A DNA stretch of 64,000 bases, from positions 2,356,001 through 2,420,000 of the forward strand of contig NZ_CP034145.1 of the NCBI RefSeq assembly GCF_003856835.1, given 5' to 3'. The stretch is from Haloplanus aerogenes (GTDB lineage Archaea > Halobacteriota > Halobacteria > Halobacteriales > Haloferacaceae). The notes beneath the pieces were generated by a model that had not been told where the DNA came from, did not search any database, and worked only from the letters and a program-made list of their open reading frames with translations. Both the position numbers and the translations under genes were made by a program. Position 1 is the first letter of the stretch. Every line of letters begins with the position of its first letter. Below are positions 52,110-60,596 of the stretch, piece by piece.

Positions 52110-52964
52110 ATGATCGACGAGACGATCGAGGAGATTAGCCGGATGCAGACCCACAGTTCGTCGGTGGTGGCGGTCAAAGCCACGACTGCGCTGGGCGAAC
52201 TCCTCGACCGGGACTACCGGAACGTCGAGGAGTACGAGCGTGACCTCGAACGCAACGCGGGGGCGCTCCGGCGGGCCAACCCCTCCCACGCCTCCCTCCA
52301 CAAGGCGATGCGCGAAGTCGTCGATGGGGTCCTCGGCGAGGCCGACACGATCGAGGACGCGAAATCACGGACCCGCGAGGAGATCGACCGGATCGTCGAA
52401 GCCATCGAGACGGGCAAACACCGGGCGGCCGCCCGCGCCGCCACCACGTTCGAGGACGGCGAGACGTTCCTCACCCACGACTTCTCCTCGACCGCCCTCG
52501 AAGCCATCGAGGTGGCCGCGTCCGAAGGGTGTCACCTCACCGGCTACGTCACCGAGGCCCGCCCCCGTTACCTCGGCCGGAAGACCGCCCGCCGCCTCGC
52601 GGAGATGGACCGCGTCGACCCGCATCTCCTCGTGGACAGCGCCGTCGGCCACATCCTCGAACGCTGTGACCGCGTCGTCGTCGGCATGACCTGTATCGTC
52701 GGCGACACCCTCTACAACCGCGTCGGCACCTTCCCCCTCGCCGCCGCCGCGAACGTCGTCGGCGTCCCCGTCGTCGTCGTCGGCTCCGAGTCGAAGATCA
52801 TCGAGAGCGACTTCGTCTTCGAGAACGAGGAGCGCGAACCCGCGGAGGTGATCCGCGAACCCGTCGAAGGCGTCGCAATCGAGAACCCCGCGTACGACGC
52901 GACGCCGATGGATCTGGTCTCCGAGGTTATCACCGATCAGGACCACTACCAGGACGGACTGTAG
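52110..52964 (+). CDS. eIF2B alpha/beta/delta-like protein, ribose-1,5-bisphosphate isomerase type
   Basis: A 284-residue protein of the eIF2B/R15P isomerase superfamily. An N-terminal helical domain is followed by the Rossmann-like part with TFLTHDFSSTALEAIEVAAS, VTEARPRYLGRKTARRLAEM, CDRVVVGMTCIVGDTLYNRV and GTFPLAAAANVVGVPVVVVG. The VGxD/V...N.VGT motif of sugar-phosphate isomerases is present. Archaeal members include R15P isomerase of the AMP phosphorylase pathway; that pathway is not otherwise visible here. eIF2B-like function is also possible. A short leader precedes ATG 52110. Confidence 0.82.
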   Translation: MIDETIEEISRMQTHSSSVVAVKATTALGELLDRDYRNVEEYERDLERNAGALRRANPSHASLHKAMREVVDGVLGEADTIEDAKSRTREEIDRIVEAIETGKHRAAARAATTFEDGETFLTHDFSSTALEAIEVAASEGCHLTGYVTEARPRYLGRKTARRLAEMDRVDPHLLVDSAVGHILERCDRVVVGMTCIVGDTLYNRVGTFPLAAAANVVGVPVVVVGSESKIIESDFVFENEEREPAEVIREPVEGVAIENPAYDATPMDLVSEVITDQDHYQDGL

Positions 52965-52965
52965 C

Positions 52966-53442
52966 TTAGGGCCGGATCAACTCGGAGAGCCGATCCCGGA
53001 GTCGCTCGTCCGGCCCGAGACGGAGATAGTACGCGTCGCCGTTGTCCTCGTAGTACCCCTCGATCCGCCGTTTGATCTCGAAGCCGACGGATTCGTAGAA
53101 GTCGAGGGCGCGTTCGTTGGTCGTCCGGGCGTGACAGGTGACGGTGCGGTGGTCCTCCGCGACTTCCGCGACGAGGCGGCGGCCGAACCCTTCACCACGC
53201 CGTTCGGGGGCGACGGCGAGAAAGAGGATGTACCCGTCGCGTCGCACGGTGGCGAAGCCGACGAGGTCGTCGTCGAGATAGAGCAGGTAGGTCGTCGCCC
53301 GCCGGTAGGCATCCATGAAGAAGCGCTTGCGCTGTTTGAGGACGCCCTCTTGCCGGCGAATACGCTCTTTGAGATCCCAAGCCTCGCCGGCGTGGTCGGT
53401 CGCGCCGGGACCATCGACGCGTTTCTCGACAGTGACGCTCAC
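52966..53442 (-). CDS. GNAT-family N-acetyltransferase
   Basis: A 158-residue GCN5-related acetyltransferase. VGFATVRRDGYILFLAVAPE is beta strands 3-4, RRGEGFGRRLVAEVAEDH is the acetyl-CoA pyrophosphate loop (R-x-x-G-x-G/A), and CHARTTNERALDFYESVGFE is motif B. The GTG at 53442 is chosen because a TATATTAG box lies about 25-32 bases upstream, giving leaderless transcription. The substrate is unknown. It converges tail-to-tail with the eIF2B-like gene. Confidence 0.85.
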   Translation of the reverse strand: MSVTVEKRVDGPGATDHAGEAWDLKERIRRQEGVLKQRKRFFMDAYRRATTYLLYLDDDLVGFATVRRDGYILFLAVAPERRGEGFGRRLVAEVAEDHRTVTCHARTTNERALDFYESVGFEIKRRIEGYYEDNGDAYYLRLGPDERLRDRLSELIRP

Positions 53443-53616
53443 TACCGCAACTCTAGCGAGGGTGGCTAATATAACTTCATCGCCGTCGACCATCGTCGCC
53501 GGCTTCTGGTAGTCGTACGGATCGTCGTAATGGACGCTGTTTTCCCGCGAGCAATCGCTGCCGATTCTCGCCCGGCGTCGGGAACCGTTTTCACCGTTCC
53601 CCGCCACGGTCCACCC

Positions 53617-54027
53617 ATGAGCTACGAACTCCGCCCCCACACGGCCGACGTGGCCGTCGCGGCGACCGGCGCGGACCTCGGGGAGACGTTCGCCGCCGCC
53701 GCCGACGGCCTCGCCGCCGCGATGTGTGACCACGTCCCCGAGACGGGCGACCGCTTCTCCTTCACCGTCCGGGCCGAAGGGCTCGAAGCCCTCCTGTTCG
53801 ACTATCTCGACCAGCTCATCTACGAACGCGACGTGCGGGGCGTTCTCCCCGTCGACAACGAGGCGACGGTGCGCGAGGCGGGCGAGGAGTGGGTGATCGA
53901 GGCGAGCACCCGCGGCGTCCCACTCGCGGACGTGACCGCTCGGGACGTGAAGGCCGTGACGTACTCGGAGATGCGGGTGGAGGAGAGCGAAGACGGCTGG
54001 GAGGCCTACGTCGTCCTCGACGTGTAG
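53617..54027 (+). CDS. Archease, activator of the RtcB RNA ligase
   Basis: A 136-residue archease. SYELRPHTADVAVAATGADL contains the conserved HTAD (metal-binding Asp), FAAAADGLAAAMCD follows, then LLFDYLDQLIYERDV and the C-terminal KAVTYSEMRVEE with its acidic metal ligands. Archease speeds guanylylation of RtcB and widens its nucleotide use. It is 35 bases upstream of rtcB on the same strand, the classic gene pair. Length is typical. Confidence 0.93.
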   Translation: MSYELRPHTADVAVAATGADLGETFAAAADGLAAAMCDHVPETGDRFSFTVRAEGLEALLFDYLDQLIYERDVRGVLPVDNEATVREAGEEWVIEASTRGVPLADVTARDVKAVTYSEMRVEESEDGWEAYVVLDV

Positions 54028-54062
54028 TAACGTATTCCCGCGTCGGTCACGTCGGTTCGAGC

Positions 54063-55523
54063 ATGACCACACGCGAGTTCGACGGCATCCAGCTCGAACG
54101 AGTTCGGGAGTTCGTCTGGGAGATTCAACGGGAGGGCGACATGCGCGTCCCCGCGCGAGTGCTGGCGAGCGAGGCGCTGCTGGAGGAGATTGGCGAGGAC
54201 AAGACGCTCCAGCAGTTGAAGAACGCGACGCACCTCCCCGGGATCACCGGCCACGCCATCTGCATGCCGGACGGGCATCAGGGGTACGGCTTCCCCGTCG
54301 GCGGCGTGGGAGCGACGGATACGGAGAACGGCTGTATATCGCCCGGTTCTGTGGGTTACGACATTAATTGCGGAGTTAGAATGATGAAAACAAATCTGGC
54401 CTACGACGACGTGCAGGGCCACGAGGAGGAACTCGTGAACGCCCTCTTCGCCAACGTCCCGTCGGGCCTCGGCGGCGGCGGCGTCGTCGAGAGCGACATC
54501 GACACCGTCGAGGCCGTCCTCTCCCGCGGCGTCGACTGGGCGCTCGAGGAGGGGTGGGCCGTCGAGGAGGATCTGACCCACTGCGAGGACGAGGGCGTCC
54601 GCCCGGACGCCGACCCGAGCGCCGTCTCCCAGAAGGCGAAGGATCGAGGAAAGAATCAGCTCGGGAGTCTGGGCAGCGGCAACCACTTCCTCGAAGTCCA
54701 GCGCGTGACCGACGTGTACCGCGACGACGTGGCCGACGCGTACGGTCTCGAACCGAATCAGATCGTCGTCCTGATCCACTGCGGGAGCCGGGGGCTGGGG
54801 CACCAGACCTGCACCGACTACCTGCGAAAGATCGAGAAGCGCCACGGCGACCTCCTGGCCGAACTGCCGGACAAGGAACTCGCGGCCGCGCCCGCGGGCT
54901 CCGAACTCGCGGAGGAGTACTACGGCGCGATGTGTGCCTGCATCAACTTCGCGTGGGTGAACCGCCAGTTGATCATGCACCGCGTCCGGCAGGTGTTCGA
55001 GCGCGTCTTCGACCGTTCGTGGGAGTCGATGGACATGCACCTGCTGTACGACGTGGCGCACAACATCGCGAAGAAGGAGATTCATACGGTCGACGGCGAG
55101 GAGCGCGAACTCTACGTCCACCGCAAGGGGGCGACGCGGGCGTTCCCGGCGGGCCACCCCGAAGTCCCGTCCGCCTACCGCGACGTGGGCCAGCCGATCA
55201 TCATCCCCGGGAGCATGGGCGCGGGGAGCTACGTCCTTCGGGGTGGCGAGTCGTCGATGGACCTCACGTTCGGCTCCACCGCCCACGGCGCCGGCCGGCT
55301 CATGAGCCGGACGCAGGCCAAACAGGAGTTCTGGGGCGAGACGGTACAGGACGAACTCCGCGAGCAGAATCAGGTGTACGTCAAGGCCCAGAGCGGCGCG
55401 ACGGTGGCCGAGGAAGCCCCCGGCGTCTACAAGGACGTGGACGAGGTGGTGCGCGTCTCTGACGCCCTCGGCATCGGTGACAAGGTGGCGCGGACGTATC
55501 CGGTCTGTAACATCAAGGGCTAG
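54063..55523 (+). CDS. rtcB: tRNA-splicing RNA ligase RtcB (3'-phosphate/5'-OH)
   Basis: A 486-residue GTP-dependent RNA ligase that joins tRNA exons and repairs RNA. ICMPDGHQGYGFPVGGVG, SPGSVGYDINCGVRMM (metal-ligand C103), LGSLGSGNHFLEVQ, VLIHCGSRGLGHQ and the guanylylated His in STAHGAGRLMSRTQAK are all present; YPVCNIKG ends the protein as usual. Start ATG 54063. Codons 94-113 around C103 are unusually AT-rich (ATT AAT, GTT AGA, AAA ACA AAT) for this genome. C103 is the position where inteins sit in some archaeal RtcB proteins (see findings). Confidence 0.95.
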   Translation: MTTREFDGIQLERVREFVWEIQREGDMRVPARVLASEALLEEIGEDKTLQQLKNATHLPGITGHAICMPDGHQGYGFPVGGVGATDTENGCISPGSVGYDINCGVRMMKTNLAYDDVQGHEEELVNALFANVPSGLGGGGVVESDIDTVEAVLSRGVDWALEEGWAVEEDLTHCEDEGVRPDADPSAVSQKAKDRGKNQLGSLGSGNHFLEVQRVTDVYRDDVADAYGLEPNQIVVLIHCGSRGLGHQTCTDYLRKIEKRHGDLLAELPDKELAAAPAGSELAEEYYGAMCACINFAWVNRQLIMHRVRQVFERVFDRSWESMDMHLLYDVAHNIAKKEIHTVDGEERELYVHRKGATRAFPAGHPEVPSAYRDVGQPIIIPGSMGAGSYVLRGGESSMDLTFGSTAHGAGRLMSRTQAKQEFWGETVQDELREQNQVYVKAQSGATVAEEAPGVYKDVDEVVRVSDALGIGDKVARTYPVCNIKG

Positions 55524-55894
55524 CGCTCGTTCGGCGACGTATCGGTGTTGGCGTCGCGGTCCGCCGCCCGCCGCGCTTCGCGCCGGTGAAAGGCGAAATA
55601 CACGAGCGCGGCGACGCCGAGCAACGTGAGCGTGAGGCCCTCCTCCGGGACGGCGCCCGCCCAGGCCGCCCGGAGCAAGTCCGCGAGGCCGAGCGCGAGC
55701 AACAGGAGGCCGGCGGCCAGCATCCACGTGCCCGACTCCTGCTGTTCGGCGTACTGTCCCGTCTCGATGAGCTTCATCTCCTTGCGGTGTTCGGTGTAGA
55801 GGATCGCGGCGAAGAAGGCGAGGCCGGTGAGAAAGACCAGACCGATCACGACGAGGCCGAAGACGCCGTCTGGAGACTGCTGGAGTGGGACCAT
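55520..55894 (-). CDS. Three-helix haloarchaeal membrane protein
   Basis: A 124-residue protein. Helix 1 is FGLVVIGLVFLTGLAFFAAI, followed by a charged loop HRKEMKLIETGQYAEQQES, helix 2 WMLAAGLLLLALGLADLL and helix 3 LTLTLLGVAALVYFAF. A basic and polar tail ends the protein. A helix-YTEHRKEMKLIETG-helix layout is known from small bacterial and archaeal membrane proteins of unknown role. Its stop overlaps the rtcB stop by 4 bases. Confidence 0.7.
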   Translation of the reverse strand: MVPLQQSPDGVFGLVVIGLVFLTGLAFFAAILYTEHRKEMKLIETGQYAEQQESGTWMLAAGLLLLALGLADLLRAAWAGAVPEEGLTLTLLGVAALVYFAFHRREARRAADRDANTDTSPNER

Positions 55895-55941
55895 ACGGTA
55901 TCGACGATGTGTCAACAAATAAAGACGGTGCCAGTCGGCGT

Positions 55942-56244
55942 CTACAACCCCAGCCGCACGTACTCGCTCTCGGGGACCGGGTCGACCTCCTCGCCGTTCT
56001 CGTAGCGGACGTAGCTGAGGTAGAAGGGCTCGCCACAGCCGGTGGCGTCGTCGTCGCGGAGGGTGCCGTCCTCGCCACAGACGAAGCGGACGCCGTCGGC
56101 GGCCTCCACGTCCTCGTCGGCGTCGACGTACGTCCATCCCTCGAGCGGGTAGGGCGTCACCGAGCGGTCGGCGAGGTAGCCCTCGCGTTCGAGTTCGACG
56201 ATAGCCTCACACCGCGGGCAGTAGTAGGTGACGGGGTAGCTCAC
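55942..56244 (-). CDS. Zinc-ribbon-like haloarchaeal protein
   Basis: A 100-residue cytosolic protein from GTG 56244. An N-terminal CxxC (YYCPRCEAIVELEREGYLAD) and later cysteines in RFVCGEDG and TGCGEPFYLSYVRYE suggest a small zinc-binding fold of two Cys pairs. The rest is acidic. It resembles haloarchaeal conserved hypothetical proteins; function unknown. Its promoter region is close to a MITE-like repeat at 56303. Confidence 0.72.
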   Translation of the reverse strand: MSYPVTYYCPRCEAIVELEREGYLADRSVTPYPLEGWTYVDADEDVEAADGVRFVCGEDGTLRDDDATGCGEPFYLSYVRYENGEEVDPVPESEYVRLGL

Positions 56245-56302
56245 GGATGTGGTAGGGGCGAGACGGACTTATATGGTCGCGTTCGGACCGGGGTGGTGAC
56301 TT

Positions 56303-56384
56303 ATACGGTTTATTGTAAGTCAGTACCGGTGGTTCGTCGAGACGGTCCGGCGAACCACCGGTACACAGTTACAATAATCCGTAT
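56303..56384. repeat. 82-bp palindromic MITE-like element, copy 3
   Basis: Very close to copy 1 over the arms: identical outer arms ATACGGTTTATTGTAA and complement ATACGGATTATTGTAA, inner arm TACCGGTGGTTCG, differing mostly in the loop. It lies between the start of the zinc-ribbon gene and the stop of a uspA gene, 41 bases from the latter. The close match to copy 1 implies recent spread; copy 2 is more diverged. Confidence 0.85.
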
Positions 56385-56425
56385 TACACTGTCGGCCGTA
56401 GTACGACGACGCCGTCGGCCACCCG

Positions 56426-56842
56426 CTATACCACGGTGACGGGGACGGGCGATTCGCGGACGACCTTCTCGGCGACGTTACCGACGAACAGCCGATCCAT
56501 CAGCCCTCCGCTGTGGCTCCCGATCACGACGGCGTCGAAATCGCCGGCGCGATCGAGTATCGTCCGGGCGGGGTGGCCCACTTGAACCTCGGTTTGGATG
56601 TCTGCGCCGTACTCCGCGGCGATGTCGCGGGCCCGATCGAGTGCTTCCTCGGCGTACGCGTCCGCCACGCTGTCGGGGTCGTCCGAGAGGGCGATTTCGG
56701 TCGCCTCCCCCATCATCGGCGACGGTCCACCGCTGACATGGAGGACCGTGATCGTCGCGTCGGGGAAGGTCTCGAGTGCGTATCGAAGCGCTCCGGCCGC
56801 CATATCGGAGTCGTCGACCGGCACCAAGATACGAGAAACCAT
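56426..56842 (-). CDS. Universal stress protein, UspA family
   Basis: A 138-residue Usp domain. [20 protein letters not shown] is the N-terminal strand and helix, and [20 protein letters not shown] is the nucleotide-binding region (G-S-H-x-G-G rather than the canonical G-2x-G, with G-N replacing G-S), so ATP binding may be altered. PVPVTVV ends the protein. It is divergent from the lsm operon. About 35-40% of positions look shared with the UspA at 221-649 by eye. Confidence 0.9.
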   Translation of the reverse strand: MVSRILVPVDDSDMAAGALRYALETFPDATITVLHVSGGPSPMMGEATEIALSDDPDSVADAYAEEALDRARDIAAEYGADIQTEVQVGHPARTILDRAGDFDAVVIGSHSGGLMDRLFVGNVAEKVVRESPVPVTVV

Positions 56843-56921
56843 ATCTAGGCTACGGCTGTCGGACGAATAAAGACTCGGGCGGGACGCCGATGTCGGAAGC
56901 GGCAGGCGTGACCTTCGGTAC

Positions 56922-56930
56922 GTTTATTAT
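56922..56930 (+). promoter_or_regulatory. TATA box of the lsm-rpl37e operon
   Basis: GTTTATTAT lies 24-32 bases before ATG 56954. The spacing implies leaderless transcription, the norm for haloarchaeal core genes. Confidence 0.65.
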
Positions 56931-56953
56931 TCCGACCCTCCGCTTTTGTTGGC

Positions 56954-57187
56954 ATGGGCGGACGACCCCTCGACGTGCTGGAGGCCTCGCTAGACGAGGA
57001 CGTGACGGTACATCTCAAGGACGGCCGGGCGTTTCATGGCCTCCTTGGTGGCTACGACCAGCACATGAACGTCGTGCTCGAACCGGCCGAGGAAGTCGGC
57101 GAGGGCATCCTCGGCGAGCCGGAGATCGAGTCGGTCGACAACACAACCATTATACGCGGCGACAACGTCGTGACGATAAGTACATGA
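56954..57187 (+). CDS. lsm: Sm-like (LSM) RNA-binding protein
   Basis: A 77-residue archaeal Sm protein forming a heptameric ring that binds U-rich RNA. Sm1 is [20 protein letters not shown] with QHMNVVL, and Sm2 is [13 protein letters not shown]; both are complete. Its stop overlaps the start of the rpl37e gene (ATGA), the conserved lsm-rpl37e operon of Halobacteria. The Lsm is thus co-expressed with a ribosomal protein. Confidence 0.95.
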   Translation: MGGRPLDVLEASLDEDVTVHLKDGRAFHGLLGGYDQHMNVVLEPAEEVGEGILGEPEIESVDNTTIIRGDNVVTIST

Positions 57188-57357
57188 CCGGAGCAGGAAC
57201 GCCGTCTCAGGGCAAGAAGAACAAGACGACACACGTCAAGTGCCGACGCTGTGGCGAGAAGTCCTACCACGTCCGGAAGAAAGTCTGCTCGTCGTGCGGC
57301 TTCGGCAAGTCGGCCAAGCGCCGCGACTACGAGTGGCAGAGCAAGGCCGGCGAGTAA
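57184..57357 (+). CDS. rpl37e: 50S ribosomal protein L37e
   Basis: A 57-residue zinc-ribbon ribosomal protein of the large subunit. [20 protein letters not shown] with [16 protein letters not shown] carries the two CxxC pairs that bind zinc, and the basic surface for rRNA. It is shorter than common gene-calling limits in a naive search but complete. It overlaps lsm by 4 bases. Confidence 0.95.
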   Translation: MTGAGTPSQGKKNKTTHVKCRRCGEKSYHVRKKVCSSCGFGKSAKRRDYEWQSKAGE

Positions 57358-57501
57358 CGAATCGGTCCGGTTCTTTCTCACACCTTTCCTCCCGTTCGTC
57401 GTCGTTTCCGACGTTGAGCCGCGTGGTTACGATTGTGGCAACGCGTGCGTGGCGCGCGCCAATAGCGTGGCTTTTTACCCCGCGGTACAGTACGAACGCC
57501 C

Positions 57502-58977
57502 ATGGCACACGGGCGGGATCACCGTACCACCGGGATGACCGAGAAGTGTGGCGTCGTCGGGGTTTCGCTTTCGGACCGCGACGCCGCACGTCCCCTGTAT
57601 TACTCCCTGTACGCACTCCAGCATCGGGGGCAGGAGTCGGCAGGTATCGTGACACACGACGGCTTCCAGCAACACAGCCACGTCGAGATGGGACTGGTCG
57701 GCGACGCGTTCGACGCCGCCGACCTCGACCAGTTGAACGGGCAGACGGGCATCGGGCACGTGCGCTACCCCACGTCGGGTGGCGTCAACGCCTCTTGCGC
57801 CCAGCCGTTCTCCGTCTCGTTCAAATCGGGCTCGCTCGGTCTCGCACACAACGGTAACCTCGTCAACGCCGGGGAGATTCGCTCCGAACTGGAAGCGCTC
57901 GGTCACGCCTTTACCTCCAACGGCGACACCGAAGTCATCGCTCACGACCTCGCACGCAACCTGTTGGAGGAGGACCTCGTCCGCGCAGTCAAGCGAACCA
58001 TGAGCCGCATCCACGGCTCCTACGCGCTGACGATCATGCACGACGAGGCCGTCCTTGGGGTGCGCGACCCCGAAGGCAATCGGCCGCTCTGTATCGGAAA
58101 GCTCGACGACGGCTACGTACTGGCCTCGGAGTCGGCCGCCATCGACACGCTGGACGGCGAACTCGTCCGCGACGTGGCGCCGGGCGAACTGATCGTTCTC
58201 GAATCCGACGGATCGGGATTCGACTCCTATCAACTCGTCGACCGCGACGCCACCGCCCACTGCTTTTTCGAACACGTCTACTTCGCTCGCCCCGATTCGA
58301 TCATCGACGACGAACTCGTCTACGAGGCACGCCGCGACTTGGGTCGGGAACTCTGGGCCGAGAGCGGTATCGAGACGGACGTGGTGATGCCCGTCCCCGA
58401 CTCCGGGCGCTCGTTCGCGTCCGGGTACGCCGAGGCCGCCAACGACGACGGCGCCGACGTGGAGTTCGCGGAGGGCCTGATGAAGAACCGCTACGTCGGC
58501 CGCACGTTCATCATGCCGACCCAGGACGAACGCGAACGCGCCGTCCGCCTGAAACTCAACCCGATCCGGAGCACGGTCGAGGGCCGGACGGTCACCATCA
58601 TCGACGACAGCATCGTCCGTGGCACCACCTCGACGCAACTGGTCGACCTGATCCGCGACGCTGGCGCGGAGGAGGTCCACGTCCGCATCGGCGCGCCGCC
58701 CATCGTCGCCCCGTGTTACATGGGTATCGACATGGCGAGTCGCGACGAACTCATCGCCGCGGACAAGAGCGTCGACGACATCCGCGAGATCATCGGCGCC
58801 GACAGCCTCTCCTATCTCTCCATCGACGCCATTGCGGACGTACTCGGCCGCGCGAAAGGTGACCTCTGTCTCGGCTGTGTGACCGGCGAGTACCCCTACG
58901 ACATCGACGGCGAGTCGACCGACCGTGACGTGTCGCGACCGGTCGTCGGAAGCGAGTCGGCGCCGGCGGGCGACTGA
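57502..58977 (+). CDS. purF: Amidophosphoribosyltransferase
   Basis: A 491-residue enzyme that makes 5-phosphoribosylamine from PRPP and glutamine, the first committed step of purine synthesis. The glutaminase nucleophile is the Cys of TEKCGVVGVSL (residue 16 from this start; residue 5 from the alternative ATG at 57535), exposed by propeptide removal. YALQHRGQESAGIV, GIGHVRYPTSGG and LAHNGNLVNA are glutaminase motifs, and VTIIDDSIVRGTTSTQL is the PRPP loop. A box CTTTTTAC at 57470-57477 suggests leaderless use of ATG 57502, though 57535 is possible. Confidence 0.93.
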   Translation: MAHGRDHRTTGMTEKCGVVGVSLSDRDAARPLYYSLYALQHRGQESAGIVTHDGFQQHSHVEMGLVGDAFDAADLDQLNGQTGIGHVRYPTSGGVNASCAQPFSVSFKSGSLGLAHNGNLVNAGEIRSELEALGHAFTSNGDTEVIAHDLARNLLEEDLVRAVKRTMSRIHGSYALTIMHDEAVLGVRDPEGNRPLCIGKLDDGYVLASESAAIDTLDGELVRDVAPGELIVLESDGSGFDSYQLVDRDATAHCFFEHVYFARPDSIIDDELVYEARRDLGRELWAESGIETDVVMPVPDSGRSFASGYAEAANDDGADVEFAEGLMKNRYVGRTFIMPTQDERERAVRLKLNPIRSTVEGRTVTIIDDSIVRGTTSTQLVDLIRDAGAEEVHVRIGAPPIVAPCYMGIDMASRDELIAADKSVDDIREIIGADSLSYLSIDAIADVLGRAKGDLCLGCVTGEYPYDIDGESTDRDVSRPVVGSESAPAGD

Positions 58978-59086
58978 TCGGCCGCACCAACTCCTGTCAA
59001 TCGTCTTGAAGGCCAATATATATACCGGCAAGTGAGCGTGAAACCGGCAATATTTTTGAGGGGGTCGCGTCTACGGTGAAGCGACA

Positions 59087-59860
59087 ATGAGTGACGAACG
59101 CGACGTTCGGCTAGGACGGCGACGGCTGATGCGGGCAGGCGCGGGTGCCGTCGGAGCCGGACTCGTCGGTGCGGGGGCGACCGGAACAGCAGCCGCACAG
59201 TCCGGGCCGTTCGGTGGGTGGATGAGTGACGTGAGCAACTACGACGGCGTCCACGACCAGACGGGATCGGGCAACGTGACCGTCCAGGTCGGCACCGAGG
59301 CGAACCAGGGCGCGTACGGGTTCGGGCCGGCCGCGATCCAAGTCGACACCGGGACGACGGTCACCTGGGAGTGGACGGGCAACGGCGGGATGCACAACGT
59401 CGCCGCCGACTCCGGCGACTTCTCCAGCGAACTGAAGCAGGAAGCCGGCTTCACGTTCGAACACACGTTCGAATCCAGCGGCGTCGTCAAGTACTTCTGC
59501 CAGCCTCACAAGGCGCTGGGGATGAAAGGCGTCGTCGTCGTCGGTGATGCCGTCCCCGACGGTGCCGAAGTCGTCGCCGGCAGTAGCGGCAGTGGCGGTG
59601 GCGGCGGTGGCAGTGGCGGGAGCGGCGGCAGTGGAAGTGGCGGCAGCGGTGGAGAAGGCAGTGGCAGCGGCAGCGGAAGTGGTGGCGGCGACAGTCAGAG
59701 CAGCACCGTGATGTCGCTGATGGTCGGCGGTTCGCTCGTCGCGGCGTTCCTGTCACCCATCGTCTTCGGCCTCGTGTTGATGCTGCGGAACAAGACGGGT
59801 GGCCCGCCGGACGAAGTGGGTGTGGGTGCGGAGCACGGCGAACCGAGCCACGAGGACTAG
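59087..59860 (+). CDS. hcp: Membrane-anchored halocyanin-type blue copper protein
   Basis: A 257-residue exported copper protein. RLGRRRLMRAGAGAVGAGLV is the Tat signal. The cupredoxin domain (about 45-160) holds the type 1 copper ligands H103 (GNGGMHNVAAD), C138, H141 and M146 (YFCQPHKALGM). A Gly/Ser linker (166-205) follows, and a C-terminal membrane helix LMVGGSLVAAFLSPIVFGLV anchors it outside the cell. It probably donates electrons to nearby NirK. A box AATATTTTTG near 59049-59058 is the likely promoter. Confidence 0.9.
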   Translation: MSDERDVRLGRRRLMRAGAGAVGAGLVGAGATGTAAAQSGPFGGWMSDVSNYDGVHDQTGSGNVTVQVGTEANQGAYGFGPAAIQVDTGTTVTWEWTGNGGMHNVAADSGDFSSELKQEAGFTFEHTFESSGVVKYFCQPHKALGMKGVVVVGDAVPDGAEVVAGSSGSGGGGGGSGGSGGSGSGGSGGEGSGSGSGSGGGDSQSSTVMSLMVGGSLVAAFLSPIVFGLVLMLRNKTGGPPDEVGVGAEHGEPSHED

Positions 59861-60504
59861 TTTTCGCTGCTGACGGCGGCCTCGTCGGCGACGAACGCGC
59901 GAATGATCGCGCTCTCGGCCCGGTGGAGACGTTCGCTGGCCGTCGATTTGGCGATTCCGAGGTGGTCGGCGAGTTCCGTCAGTGTACAGGTCCGGGGCGT
60001 GTCGTAGTAGCCTTGCTCCACCGCCGTCTCGATCAGCCGTCGCTGGCCGTCGGTGACGACCGACTCCGAGTCGATGGAGGTGCGGACGGACCGCACGTCG
60101 AACTGGAGGCCGAAGGTCCGAAACTGATCGGCGAGGGAGGACAGACGGTCCCGCGGCGCGGTGATCTCCAGGTCGGCGATGCCGTCGACGATGGTCACGG
60201 GGGGTTCGAACGGTGCCCGCGAGTTCCGGATGGAGAGGAGGAGGAGCGGGTCGTCGGTTTCGAACTGCACGAGCGCCCGGTCGTCGCCCCGGTAGAGAGT
60301 TTCGAACACGCGGACGCCCTCGGACTCGTCCAGTCCGGCGAGGACGCCGCCCACGTCGGCCGCGGTGATTTCGACCAGACCGACGCCCGTGTTTTCGTCG
60401 GGGAGCGCCGCCAGCACGCGGAACGTCGCGTCGGGGAACCGTGTCGAGAGGTCAGCGATCCAGATATCGTCGGGGAGCGTGACGGCCAGCTTCGCCGTGG
60501 GCAT
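59857..60504 (-). CDS. HTH_10-type transcription regulator
   Basis: A 215-residue regulator with the bacterio-opsin-activator (HTH_10) C-terminus: TCTLTELADHLGIAKSTASE is the helix-turn-helix, preceded by the conserved DGQRRLIETAVEQGYYDTPR. The N-terminal 130 residues form a sensor-like beta domain (VGLVEITAADVGGVLAGLDE). No Cys cluster typical of NarO-like regulators is seen. It converges with the halocyanin gene (stops overlap by 4 bases) and lies next to nirK, so it may control this cluster. Confidence 0.88.
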   Translation of the reverse strand: MPTAKLAVTLPDDIWIADLSTRFPDATFRVLAALPDENTGVGLVEITAADVGGVLAGLDESEGVRVFETLYRGDDRALVQFETDDPLLLLSIRNSRAPFEPPVTIVDGIADLEITAPRDRLSSLADQFRTFGLQFDVRSVRTSIDSESVVTDGQRRLIETAVEQGYYDTPRTCTLTELADHLGIAKSTASERLHRAESAIIRAFVADEAAVSSEN

Positions 60505-60596
60505 GAAGGCACGGTAGGCGCCCGCGCATATAAGACCGCGAAAACGGAGTGGCATGTCACAGGTCGCCCGAGGCGGGCGAACCGGCGCGCGTGGTA

